Assembly: GCF_027580225.2 (NCBI RefSeq) | Contig: NC_073354.2 | Span: 28,912,001-28,976,000, forward strand | DNA: 64,000 nucleotides | Direction of reading: 5' to 3' | From: Misgurnus anguillicaudatus | Taxonomy: Eukaryota; Chordata; Actinopteri; Cypriniformes; Cobitidae | Shown: piece by piece, positions 11,268 through 21,854 of the stretch | Layout: the number at the start of each line of letters is the position of its first letter | How positions within the stretch are numbered: position 1 is the first letter of the stretch | Made by a program: the position numbers and the translations under genes | Notes under the pieces: generated by a model | The model's input: the letters and a program-made list of their open reading frames with translations, nothing else | Told to the model about the DNA's origin: nothing | The model's database searches: none

Positions 11268-11484
11268 GCCAGTTGCATAAACCTTTAAGACTAGTCTTAA
11301 AAGTTAGTCATGAATTTTTTTCTTCAAGACTGATCATAACTGTTTTAAGTATGTTCCATAGAAAGGTAGATTGGTCTAATTTAAATCCAAATAATAAGAC
11401 TGATTAGCCCTAAATAATTGCTAGTTAGTCAGAATCATTCTTAAGACGCAGTCTTAAAGTCACGGCTATGTTTATGCAACTGGC
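11268..11484. mobile_element. miniature element inserted in foldback left arm (217 bp)
   Basis: The ends GCCAGTTGCATAAAC and GTTTATGCAACTGGC are perfect inverted repeats, with internal AAGACTAGTCTTAA and AAGACGCAGTCTTAA motifs. The matching place in the right arm (about 12565-12580) lacks it and reads straight from the TATAACC side to TATCTACAGC. The left arm also has about 22 extra bases after the element, so the right arm may have lost some bases. Confidence 0.65.
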
Positions 11485-12704
11485 CACAAAGCCTGTCCGG
11501 TAGAACTATCTACAGCATCCCGAAAGCTTACTGAAACAAATCTAAAAAAATAACTGACTACAGCACTAATGGATTAAAACACATTTTGGTAAGTTTTTTA
11601 TTATTAACTTAAAAGTGCCTTGATAGTTTTGTGTATTATAATGCTGTTGTGTTGTTTAACTTACAATATTATATTGTGACTAAAGTTAGCTTAACTTATC
11701 CTTTTCAAAGCACAGCTGCAGACAATGTCATCAGAACAGCAACCCCTAAATGTCTCACCAAAGCCACATTTGAGTAGTTTGTAATATTTTGGTTATAGTT
11801 ACTGTGTTTATTACCTTTATTTTGTTTGTCTGCATTCTTAGCGTGCAAACTACATTTCGTTGCTTACGTTAACTAATTTTTTTTTTTTAATGAATTACTA
11901 TTTTAATTCCGCTAATAATGCAAAATGTTACTTAATGTAACTATTAACATATCTGTTCCTGCTCCTGTAATGGAATACATGTACTTTGTATGTTGATTGC
12001 AACTCTCATACATCCTCCCCAAGCCTCAAGAAGACCAATTTCAATTTAACATCTGAAATTTCTGGCAGCAATGTGCATTCAAGGTAACGTTATAAGTTTA
12101 AATAACGTTTAAATCATTATGAAGAACAAAGTTAAGCCTTTATTGTTCGCTTAGTTTGCTAAATAAAGTTATCCTGGGAGTTAGCCTACTGCTTTTTTAT
12201 ATAAATTAGTTAACGTAAGCAACGAAATGTAGTTTGCACGCTAAGAATGCAGACAAACAAAATAAAGGTAATAAACACAGTAATTAACCAAAATATTACA
12301 AACTACTTACATGTGGCTGTGGTGGGACATTTAAGGGTTGCTGTTCTGATGACATTGTCTGCAGCTGTGCTTTGAAAAGGATAAGTCAAGCTAACTTTAG
12401 TCACAATATAATATTGTAAGTTAAACAACACAACAGCATTATAATACACAAAACTATCAAGGCACTTTTAAGTTAATAATAAAAAAACTTACCAAAATGT
12501 GTTTTAATCCATTAGTGCTGTAGTCAGTTATTTTTTAGATTTGTTTCAGTAAGCTTTCGGGATGCTGTAGATAGGTTATACTAGCGATTTGGTTGGAGAC
12601 CAACAGCCAATCAAAATTTACCTTTAGTTTTCTGATTGGTTGATTTTGGTTACGCTGTTGTAAGTTGAGCGAGCGTGTGCATCGAGTTGAGCGCGCACAG
12701 AAGA

Positions 12705-12708
<4 letters not shown>

Positions 12709-12783
<75 letters not shown>
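12709..12783. repeat. (GA)n microsatellite in foldback right arm
   Basis: About 37 GA units. The mirror position in the left arm (11105-11120) has only about eight CT units, so the tract expanded or contracted in one arm only. Confidence 0.95.
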
Positions 12784-12784
<1 letters not shown>

Positions 12785-12998
12785 ACGGATTATTTCTGCA
12801 CGTAAATATATGGATAATAGCAAACAAGCATATACATTTATTGAGCACGGAATCGTTTTTTATTTGCTCAAACGAATTTTTTTTGCGATTTGTTAATTTC
12901 TGTTCAAAATACAATGCAATGTGCCCGCAAAACATAGCTCTCTGCGCTCAAAACCCAAAACTGTTCGCCCAGGACTGAGGCACAAATATTACACCATA

Positions 12999-13656
12999 GG
13001 TTTCTCCTGTGTTCTGACACCAGGAAACAAATCTAGGACCAGAGAGATAATGAGGAATAAAATATTAAAGAGTGTGTTAATGGGAGACATTTTCGCATGT
13101 TGGATATCTGTAGTAGAGATATAATTTCATAATATTCCATCTTAAATTAACGTCAAAGCAATCTCTTAACGCTCTTATAATGACTAATGGAAAAAGGGCC
13201 TAGAAAAGGCATATTATCTATAGCCAAATAATAGGTTATGGAGGAATAGTTGTGTTATGCATTGTAGCAATAAAAACCTGTCAACTGTATTGTTCTGTTT
13301 CCTGTTATGTGAGACTATTTGCACTTGGAAAATGATGGTACTAGAAACACTCAAATCTATTTTGAGACTGAAAGCTTTCATCAAGTTTCCCTTAAACTTC
13401 ACATTGAGTTTAAAGACCCCTTTGATTTTGCATGTTGATGAGAGGTCCTCAATATTAGCTTCAATAAGTCTGTCATCCAGTTCAGCTATTTTTAGATAAT
13501 AATGTGATACAATGTACGTCCTGTTTATTCAATGTTTGTTTAAACATAAAATGTTTATGTTTATTCTGAATATTTTATATAGCCCTGCTGTATGAAACTT
13601 TGTATTGCGTCCATATGGGTATATGCCATTACATGTCTTATGATTTTCTGTCTCAG
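12999..13656. other. end of aig1 intron 1, no feature seen
   Basis: No repeat or gene recognised. The acceptor TTCTGTCTCAG ends at 13656. Confidence 0.5.
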
Positions 13657-13812
13657 GTCATTCAGGCTGTGTTCTTCGGAGTGTGTGTCTTGACCGACCT
13701 ATCAAGCCTTTTGACGAAAGGCAGTGCCAATATGGAGCAAGAGAGACAACTAAGAAAGTTAATTGGCCTGCGGGACTGGATAATGGCTGTTCTGGCCTTC
13801 CCTGTTGGTGTG
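13657..13812 (+). CDS. aig1 coding exon 2 (residues 48-99)
   Basis: 52 codons in phase 0 at both ends, between the acceptor TCTCAG and the donor GTACGT (13813). It begins [19 protein letters not shown], a membrane segment with the conserved [10 protein letters not shown] motif. It continues with the charged loop [15 protein letters not shown] and ends at the start of the next hydrophobic segment, AVLAFPVGV. These blocks match the AIG1 family closely and join exon 1 (ending FIDL) without gap. Confidence 0.95.
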
Positions 13813-13927
13813 GTACGTCAGATTTTCTTTTTTTGGCACACATACAAAAACTGATCTATAAAAATTGTCTTTGTCTCTATTTGTGTTAGCTGGACCCACA
13901 GCCAACGATTAAGCACCAATGCCAACT
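13813..13927. other. aig1 intron 2, start
   Basis: Donor GTACGT. Intron 2 as a whole is 13813-32808 (about 19 kb) and is mostly mobile elements. Confidence 0.7.
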
Positions 13928-14269
13928 CATGAGCTATGTTCACACTGCAACCCTTAATGCCAAATTCAGATTTATTGCTTAGATCGCATTTCTTTTTTTT
14001 TTTGCTGTTCATATTAGTTTTAGATTCCATTGTGAACGAGTCATAGTCTCGAACTAGATCACATGCGCAAAAGAATAATAACACATCAAATACAGCACGT
14101 TGTCATACTGAAATAAACATGGGAGACCACTGAAGTCAACGTGGTGATTAGGGTTCTGCCATAACAAGCGATACAAAAGTGTACAGACAAAGTCCCTTCA
14201 AACAAACAATAAACAAACAAACAAACAAACAAAATGGGAAAAACGTTCATCCTATCTATATTTTTTTCT

Positions 14270-14525
14270 CTGCTTATAAACTCTTAAAATGGGTATTTTT
14301 CTTTAAAAATATTTTTTTAACCAAAATGTGAAATAATTGCATTTCTGTGAAAGAGTTAAAATAAGTAAAAAAAAAATGCTTTAGTTTTTTTATAAATTGG
14401 GTAATCATCTTGTGGATAATCGCGGAATTGCAGATGAATATGAAACCTCATCAGGAACACTTTTTTAAGCCAATATTTGATCTTAATTGACAAGATAACT
14501 CATCAATGGCAGGGAAAGAGTTCAA
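14270..14525. repeat. diverged copy of the CTCTTTCCCCGCC repeat family
   Basis: Contains GAAAGAGTTAAAAT on one side and GACAAGATAACTCATCAATGG plus CAGGGAAAGAGTT on the other. This matches the end region of the better copies at 28032-28487 and 38766-39289. The boundaries are uncertain. Confidence 0.45.
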
Positions 14526-14681
14526 ATTCCACTAAAAGCATCTCTGTGTGGTCGTTTTAGCTACTGTGCATGCGCACAGGTTGGCAAGTGCCTCATGCGA
14601 GTGTATAGAGCCCCTCCCCCAGAGAATCATCAGTCGATTGATGATTGGTTCTTTAAACTGAAAGGCAGGACTTAAGGGCTC

Positions 14682-15630
14682 GTTATAGGTCTGCGTAGGT
14701 CCTACGGCGTAGCCTCGACGCCATAGGCTTCATGTCGCTTTTTATTTATGCATCTGCTTCGACCATAGACTGTAAAAAAAGATGTATGACGCGACGTCGC
14801 CTCCATCCATTGTAATGAATTGAAGCCAAAAATCTCCGACCATGTTCGCTGCCAAGTTACGTAAAAACATCAGTTTGGAGCCAAGGATGCGCAGAAGGAA
14901 TCGTCCGTGGAGCTAGAGGCGAAGCTGCGGTATCAAACTTCCGCCCAAACGCTCGTGCGCCCAATTCAACCAAGCCAATCATAACAACATGCCTCGTTTC
15001 TATAGCATCAAATTACTAGCTAAAATGAAACGTATCACAAAAAAGAACAATTGAACATATATCCGCCTGATATCAACTACATGAAAGGACCAAAACCATC
15101 TTTTCGGAAACTTTTATTGGAGGTGTAAATAATTTTTTATTTTAAGCAGAGTCCCATTTGTTTGAATGGAGAGGGTGGGGTTTATGACTTGTACTGCAGC
15201 CAGCCACCAGGGGGCGATCAAAGAGCCAGCGGCTTCACTTTTCAAGACTTATGAGGCACACCCGATTTCTACGTGTATTTACACATTCGCCGCTAGAAGA
15301 AGCAGCTTGGCCAGTAAACCCACGAACGAAGAAGAAAAAAGCTGCTTGAGTGAATATTATTTAGGAAGACCATCTGTGATGGAGGTAAATGGACGGCGAC
15401 TATTTATCAGAACCTCAACTTGAACTATGTTTGTTTTTATTGTCGTAAGCAGAAATCCGTATGAGGAAAGCGATGCAGATATTTTTTACCAATCACAGTG
15501 CTTTTGGTCCATGTAGAACAGACGTGCCGTCACATTTTTGCAGAGGTGCACGTCAGACTATGCACAACCTACGCATAGCCTACAACGTAGCTACGGCGGA
15601 AAACCTACACACGACTATAATGCCTTTTTA
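14682..15630. mobile_element. palindromic element rich in CTACGGCGTAG motifs, with a second element inside
   Basis: The left end (TATAGGTCTGCGTAGG, TCCTACGGCGTAGCC) and the right end (CCTACGCATAGCC, ACGTAGCTACGGCGG, CTACACACGACTATAATGCC) form imperfect inverted repeats. The middle (about 14760-15425), beginning near CATAGACTGTAAAAAAAGATG, looks like an independent insertion. No ORF of known type is present. Confidence 0.5.
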
Positions 15631-15789
15631 CATCACCAGAGCGACCTTATTGAGCGTTGCATTGTCCCCTATTCATAGTGAAAGGAGTGCTTGTTAAATC
15701 CAATATCTTTTGGTAAAGAGCAGTCTGCTCCCAGGTTGTGCTTGGAGTTGTTGGTATAAACCCAACCTGATCGCACAAATTTCAGTGGT

Positions 15790-16262
15790 ATAGTCACAAA
15801 ATATTTTGCTAATTTATCTGTGTCATTGTCATGGATCTCCACATTTTTCCGTGTCCGTACCACAGGCTTTCTTTTCCGTGTCAGTTTCACATTTTGCTTA
15901 CTCAATTGTTTTCCTACTTTTAAACCATTGTTGCTGGGGTTTGGTGTTAGATTTGGAGTGTGGGTTAGGATGTCACTTTAACTATTGGTTTATACTATTT
16001 TTTTTCAGATTTTCACACAATTGTCGCCTGACGTTTGGGTTAGAGATGGGTTTGGGTTAGGATGTCATTTTATGTAACAGAAAGTCATTCTAACCCCAAA
16101 CCCAAGCGACAATGGCAAGAAAAGAGGAAAAACAATTGAGTAACCAATACGTGAAACTGACAGGGAAAAGAAAGTCTGTTGTACGGACACGGAAAAATGC
16201 AGAGATCCATGACAATGACACAGATAAATGAGCAAAATATTCTGTGACTATAACATAAAAAT
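15790..16262. mobile_element. foldback element with telomere-like GGGTTAG core, copy 1
   Basis: Inverted arms: GTCACAAAATATTTTGCT, ATCTGTGTCATTGTCATGG, TTTTCCGTGTCCGTAC and their complements at 16130-16250. The centre carries GGGTTTGGTGTTAG, GTGGGTTAGGATGTCA, GGGTTTGGGTTAGGATGTCA and the complementary TAACCCCAAACCCAAGCG. Related elements lie at 43525-44065 and 60556-61107. Confidence 0.7.
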
Positions 16263-16377
16263 TCGTGAGATCATGCTGTATAAACCAGCTGTTGCTGCAT
16301 GTTTCCTGATGAGATATATCGATCTAGAATGACGTAAAAGTTGTATGAATTCCGACTTTTATGGAATTTATGCTGAG

Positions 16378-17740
16378 TAGGGCTGAAACGATTCATCGAG
16401 TTACTCGATGTACTCGATTCAAAAAATTCCTCGAGGCAAAAATTCTGCCTCGAAGCCTCATTAAATTCCCATGACGCACACTACACGCGCCGAGATCTGA
16501 TTCACACGGACCGTTGTTCAATGTTCAGGAAGCACATCATAGCGCGTGGTACATTTTGAATTTAGTTGGCGCGATGGCGGAGCGAATATGTCCATAAACG
16601 GCAGAGAGAGACTGTCTAAAGTTTGGGATCATTACATTTAGCAGAACTGAAAACATCCACTGATGTTTCACCAAGCGTCGATGAAACAAGGTAACATAGC
16701 TTCCGCTGATTTTAATCCCATACTGTATTTGTAGCGATGTCGTTATGCGGATTGACTAGATATGATGTTTAGCTTTGATGTTTTTAAGTAGTAAACGTAT
16801 TCACGTTCAATTGCAGGACAGTATAGATTAAAAAAGAACCCCTTGACACACACGCATGCACTACAGGTGTGTGTACTAAAAAACGGCACCACAGTGCAAT
16901 CATATATGGGCAACTTGTAATCTGACATATTTTGTTCAATAATAATAATCTCTGTCTTATTGGAGTTTAGCATAAGGAAGTTATTCTCTCTCACGCGAGT
17001 CAGACCGATTGCGCAATGCATCACATATGCTTAAACGTATGTAGCCACGCAACAATAATTTCAGCATGCATTCACTGTATACAGTAGGACGTGATGTTGT
17101 GATTTTTCGAACGGATTCTTAACCTAAAATGCACCGCAATGCAAGTGATGCAAACCAAATGCAGCGTTCTATTGAAAAGTAATGTATGTATTTCGGCAGT
17201 ACCAAAATGCAATGAAGCAACTGCACGTCTGACTGGGGTGTCACTCTTCCTCACGCACAGAACGCGCGCACACGCACAAACACAAGTGCACGTGCCCGCA
17301 TACACACAGCTTGTTACCATAGCAATTAGGCTCACCCCAGAAATGATATATTATATGTTAGTAGCCTAATTGTAAACGCTGCAGGTGTAGAAATGTACAT
17401 AAACCAGATATTTACTTTGATGTCAGGGCTAGATTACAGCATGAAACCTGTTGTGCATATTCATAAATTAAAGTGTTTAATTGTTGGCACTGGCACTTAT
17501 AAACACTAAATGGGTAAAAAATTGAAATAAATAGGCTTATTTCTTGGAGCCAAATACCTCTGTTTTTTTTAGAAATAAAAGCCAAATGCTTGAACATTTT
17601 ACAGCCATGTCATTTTCGTTATGCATTATTTGTTTTGGTTGTTTAAAAACACACACACAAAAATATCCGATTACTCGATTAATCGATCGATTCAGTGCTA
17701 GATTAATCGATTACAAAAAGAATCGATAGCTGCAGCCCTA
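16378..17740. mobile_element. hAT element (1363 bp) with BED-finger exon remnant
   Basis: Ends are TAGGGCTGAAACGATTCATC and GATAGCTGCAGCCCTA, with a perfect 8-bp target duplication ATGCTGAG (16370-16377 and 17741-17748). ATCGATTA-rich repeats lie near both ends. Near 16570-16690 there is exon-like sequence: ATGGCGGAGCG, then a frame reading RLSKVWDHYI. The latter resembles the SKVW-[DE]-H-[FY] core of BED zinc fingers in hAT transposases and ZBED proteins. A donor-like GGTAACA follows. The rest of the transposase is absent. Confidence 0.8.
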
Positions 17741-17909
17741 ATGCTGAGGTCAGATTGTGAAACATCCAACCTGTATCCAACTGGACGTAGCTCAAATCAA
17801 AATGAAAAAAGAACAGATTCAATGTGGTTTGTGCTGTCATGCAAACAACAGGCCTGAGTCACATATGAGCAAAATTTTTTATTTTGACTGCAGTGTGAAT
17901 GTAGCCCTA

Positions 17910-18718
17910 GATAAACTGTTCAGATAATATCACTACCGGGAATCAATATTAAAAACTGGAATTTAAATTATATATTAGAATCACGTTGATTCATTTAAAA
18001 TAGTTATACAGGTTTTTGTAAGTGGAATAAAGCCGATGATAACCCTTCACAAGCAAACATAAAATTTTTTTGCTTTTTGTATACTGCCAATTCAGCACTC
18101 CAGTCATTGGCTGGCAGTGACTTACAGTGCGGTTGGCTTGAAGTGTGTGAACCTACAGTAAACTCTGAGCCATCAAGTTCCATTGTTAATGTGTGGGAAC
18201 GAATAAAATAGTACTGTAATGCAACATGAATGCGATACTTTGTCTAGAGTTACCCTTCCCCTCCCACTCATGTCAATGACATTAAGATCTGAAACCACAG
18301 GAAACAGAGGCGACTATTCAAAACTTGTTTCGAGCAATCATTCAGTAGATCCAAAAACCGGAGGGTTGTGTAAAGAGCACATCGGTAGAGGTTGCAGAAG
18401 GTAAAACACTGCACGCTGCAGAATGCCTGACAAATGCTGTCGTATTCTGCAAGCCAAGCATAAAGGCAACCATGCAGTTGAATGTTCTTTATGTTTTTTA
18501 GAGTAATAGTAAACTACAAAAATTTATAGAATAACACGAATATATAGAAATTATTTTTTGCCCAAAAAATCTAAACTATGTTACATTTTAGCATCTTCAA
18601 AGTAGTTACCCGTTGCCTAGTATTTGCACAAAAAATCTTTTGGCATTTTACCAACCAAATTCTTCAGATCTATCCTTCCCTATTATGCTTTTTAAACAGT
18701 ATTAAAGGAGTTCCCATC
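17910..18718. other. no feature seen (intron 2)
   Basis: No gene or clear repeat. The short open frame at 18219-18404 shows no recognisable domain. Confidence 0.4.
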
Positions 18719-19015
18719 CAGGGGTCTCCAACATTTTTGTGGGCAAGGGCTACACAATGGATAAAATAATCTGAAGGGCTACTTTTTGATATAGTCTACT
18801 CAAAGCTTTTTTGTTTTACGTGTTGTTGATTTTACGTGTTGATATGTTTTAGTATTGTTTAAAATGTTAACATATGTAAACAAAGCAAAGCTATAAAAAA
18901 TATGTAAGAAATAAATATTACAATTGAGACTATTAATAGAATCTGCTTTGGCGGGCACCTCAAAGACTCTGTGCAGGCTACCTGGTGCCCGCGGGCACCA
19001 CATTGGAGACCCCTG
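18719..19015. mobile_element. hAT-like miniature element (297 bp)
   Basis: The ends CAGGGGTCTCCAA and TTGGAGACCCCTG are perfect 13-bp inverted repeats of the CAGGGGT type found in many hAT elements. A GGGCTACA / GCAGGCTAC block lies inside. The expected 8-bp target duplication is not visible. Confidence 0.65.
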
Positions 19016-19086
19016 CATTAGGCTCTTATTGGCTTTTTACTTCATTATTTGGTCCAAGTCATTCATTTTATAAACAATTTATATTT

Positions 19087-19959
19087 GGGTGGTTCTCACG
19101 AAAACTTGGTTTTAAAAATGTCAAGCATGAAAATGTAAAAATTGCTTAAATTTACTTTTTTTCCCACCAGACATTGAAAAACAAAGTCTGGAATAAATGG
19201 GAACATTAATTTAAAAACTTTTACTTATCATTTAACACTTTTTGTAACATAATTTAAAAAATGAGTCCTAAATAATCTCATTACCGCAACAGTCAGAAAA
19301 CATCAACACTGACATATTTTCAAAATGACATGACAAACCTGAAAGAACATAATTTGGAGATTCTGCACATGCATTTAAAATCAAAGTATTATGCTTCTAT
19401 TAATTACATTAACATTTAATAAGCATCTGTTGCGGTAATGATAATCAAAATGTCGTGTAAGCATTCTGACAAGACAATATTTCAAATTAACTGTAAAAAA
19501 ATGATCTTACCTGGTAGCCATCTTGAAGTAACTGGTCCACGTGCTTGGTCACTCAAAATCAAACTTTATTAAAATTCTGTATGTGTGCTTAAACTGTTCT
19601 CAAAAAGTATTGCGGAGGATGAGAACATTAGGCATGGACACATCATTTTCCTGATTTTTCTTCATTATTATTAAACATGAATATTCAGTAAATATTTTTT
19701 CTGTCATCTAAAGTAGTCTAGCAGAACATCCATTTATTTTATTTTTCTTAATATTTTTGTGTTAATTTTATTAAATTACAACATAACGCATGTTCAAACA
19801 CAGCCGGACACATTGCGGTAATGAGAATTTCACACATTGTGCAAGGTAGAACACAGTATTGTGTTAATTCTGATGTTTTTTCATGTTACTATATTACACA
19901 TTTTAAAGCTAAAATCATTAGTGCCGTGGTGTTTCTCAATGGTTTCGTGAGAATCACCC
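19087..19959. mobile_element. DNA element (~0.87 kb) with GGGTGGTTCTCACGAAA ends
   Basis: Ends GGGTGGTTCTCACGAAA and TTTCGTGAGAATCACCC form inverted repeats. The interior is AT-rich and carries the motif GCGGTAATGAGAAT or its complement three or more times (near 19278, 19430 and 19812). No ORF and no clear target duplication were found. Confidence 0.6.
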
Positions 19960-19961
19960 AT

Positions 19962-20200
19962 ATGTGACCCTGGACCACAAAACCAAGTAGCACAGGAAAA
20001 TTTGAAGAAATAGCCAACAATACATTAAATTATATATATATATATATATATATATTAATGTCAAAAATCATTAGAATATTAAGTAAAGAATATATTTTGT
20101 AAATATATAAAGATATATTTATCATTAGTAATATGTGTTGCTAAGGACTTTTCTCAATATTTAGATGTTTTGGCACCCTCAGATTCTAGACTTTCAAATA
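19962..20200 (+). repeat. diverged fish dispersed repeat (TGTGACCCTGGACCACAAAACC)
   Basis: It starts with the motif TGTGACCCTGGACCACAAAA, which I recognise as a very common cyprinid repeat start. The rest is decayed and interrupted by an (AT)n run at 20031-20054. Confidence 0.5.
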
Positions 20201-21094
20201 GACGGTATCACATACGTTGTATTAGTTTAATCTCAATGTTAAGTCCCAAGTCTGTGCTACTATAGTAATTATTAAATTATATTATATATTATATAATTTC
20301 TTTTAACCAGCTGGCAAACTTGGTGTGATTTATAGTGGATGATAGCAGCTACCCACAAGTTCAAACAGATGTCCTAACACAGTTGTACAGTTTTCAGTTG
20401 TACAGTAGGTCTGACAACCAGAAAAGTAGGTTTCGACTTATTCATCACAGACATAAACAGACAGTAGGTGCCTTTAGGTCTGTATTTAGACCATCAAAAC
20501 ACTGAATCATCTGATACCTTAAAGGCACAATAGGGAAGCTGACGAAAGAGTCATGAGCCTGCAGGTCGGGTCAGACAGCATCTGTATTCTCTCAGCACAT
20601 AGTGCTATATCTAGATGCATTCACACATGTTGCTTTGCATAAGGGGACTATAGACACCATCAAACATTATCTTAAAAGGACAGTCAATTTGCGTTGCAAA
20701 TACCAAGCTCAAATACCATCTGCATTGGTGTCATGGCGTTACCCCCATAACCAGCTGTGTTACAGTACAAGTTCGCTTTCTCCGAAGTGTAAAAGGAAAC
20801 TGGGTTTTGTGTGTGTATGAGTGTGTCCATCAGATAATTGAATGGAAAATATTTAAATAGTGGTCGCAAATGTCTCGCTTTGTCTCCGGCTCGCTAAAGA
20901 TTTTTTAATAATGCATGCCGCAATGTTAGCGGGAAGTTTAAGATGTCAAAGAACAGTGTCGAAGTGACCTAAACGTTAAGCGGAAAGAAAATCGACTCTG
21001 CTCATTTTATTTTAATGAAAGAGACACGGGCAATCCCCGTATCATTGCCGAGTATCACAGATAACAGAAGCCTGCTCTCAATAGACTAAACAGA
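20201..21094. other. no feature seen; target region of the chromovirus
   Basis: Unassigned intron sequence. The last 5 bases before the retrotransposon (21095-21099, GCGAT) are its target duplication. Confidence 0.5.
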
Positions 21095-21099
21095 GCGAT

Positions 21100-21854
21100 T
21101 GTTACGGATGACACAAGTCAGAAATCCCAGAGCAGAGGGTATTTTAATGATGTACAATATCAGTGGGTATGTGTAGAAAATAAACAAACAACAATGTCTT
21201 CATGTAAAAGTGTGTGTGTGTATGTGTAAATGCAAAAGTCACAAAGTGGGAAACACTGAAGGACATCCACTTGAAATACTCTTGACGAAATCCTCGTAGG
21301 GCACAGAGAAGGAATCCTGGTGGGAGAGAGAGAGAGAGGCGGTCAGATCTTCAGCAGAGTCCGTGCTGGACAGCGCACTGCAGCGGTCCGAGGAAAGCGC
21401 AGAATTACGCGCCCGAAAGCGCACTGCGGCTGGACAGCGCAAGGTGTATAGCAGCGCTCGGAGAAACCACAGACTAAGAGTCCTTAGCTGGATGATAGTA
21501 GATATTCCAATCGGGAACAACTGATGGCAGGACAGGGAAATCTAAGAGGCAAGGCAGCAGAGAGCTCGGTGAGTAATACAATACGGGAAACAGATAACAA
21601 ACTCGACATGACTGGAACTAGACTAGCTAGCGGGCAGGCACATACAAAGACGAACTTGCAAAGAACAAAGGAAACGGGAATTTAAATCAAACCGGATTGG
21701 ACAATAATGAGAATCAGGTGCGGGTCGCAGGTGAGAGAAGTCAGAGGTAATGAGAACACCAGGTGGAAGACGCGCACGTGTGGAGCTGTCAAAACAAAAA
21801 CACAACACATAGTGAAACAAAGACAAAGCAGCCAATAAGACCGAAATCATAACA
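21100..21854 (-). repeat. chromovirus 3' LTR (755 bp)
   Basis: This is the 3' LTR in element orientation. On the - strand it starts TGTTATGATTTCGG and ends ...CCGTAACA. It shows CCAAT (in ATTGTCCAATCC), TATA-like TTTAAAT, and 27 nt further the predicted transcript start GCAAGTTCGTC (21649-21659). An ATTAAA polyadenylation-like signal lies at 21143-21148. The short open frames inside the LTR are duplicated in the other LTR and are not genes. Confidence 0.95.

Larger units (their letters stand above)
10876..12998. mobile_element. 2.1-kb foldback element (two ~0.8-1 kb inverted arms)
   Basis: The left arm (about 10876-11879) and right arm (about 12203-12998) are inverted copies of each other around a loop of about 320 bp. 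Landmarks are TATGGCGTAATATTTGTGCC (10876) against its complement near 12984-12998, CATTTCGTTGCTTACGTTAAC (11853) against GTTAACGTAAGCAACG (12211), and a shared AATCGATCCAACC-side block around AATCGCTAGTATAACC. The arms differ by point changes, by a 217-bp insertion at 11268-11484 in the left arm, and by the GA/CT tract length. No transposase ORF is visible; the 131- and 103-codon frames are arm artefacts. Confidence 0.8.
13928..17909. mobile_element. candidate outer TIR element (~4 kb) with several nested insertions
   Basis: A left end CTATGTTCACACTGCA (about 13936) and a right end TGCAGTGTGAATGTAG (about 17890-17905) are inverted repeats. Between them lie four recognisably different elements (below). 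I could not find a clear target duplication, so the outer element is a hypothesis. Confidence 0.4.

Noticed and set aside
11012..11407. 131-codon open frame with Ser-Leu repeats
   Set aside because: It lies in the foldback arm, runs through the CT tract and into the 217-bp insertion; the mirror arm gives a different frame.
12535..12935. Two Leu-Ser-rich open frames on the - strand
   Set aside because: Produced by the GA microsatellite read in different frames.
21239..21850. Short open frames in the 3' LTR, repeated at 26261-26875
   Set aside because: The same frames occur in both LTRs because the LTRs are identical; there is no protein similarity and the region is regulatory.
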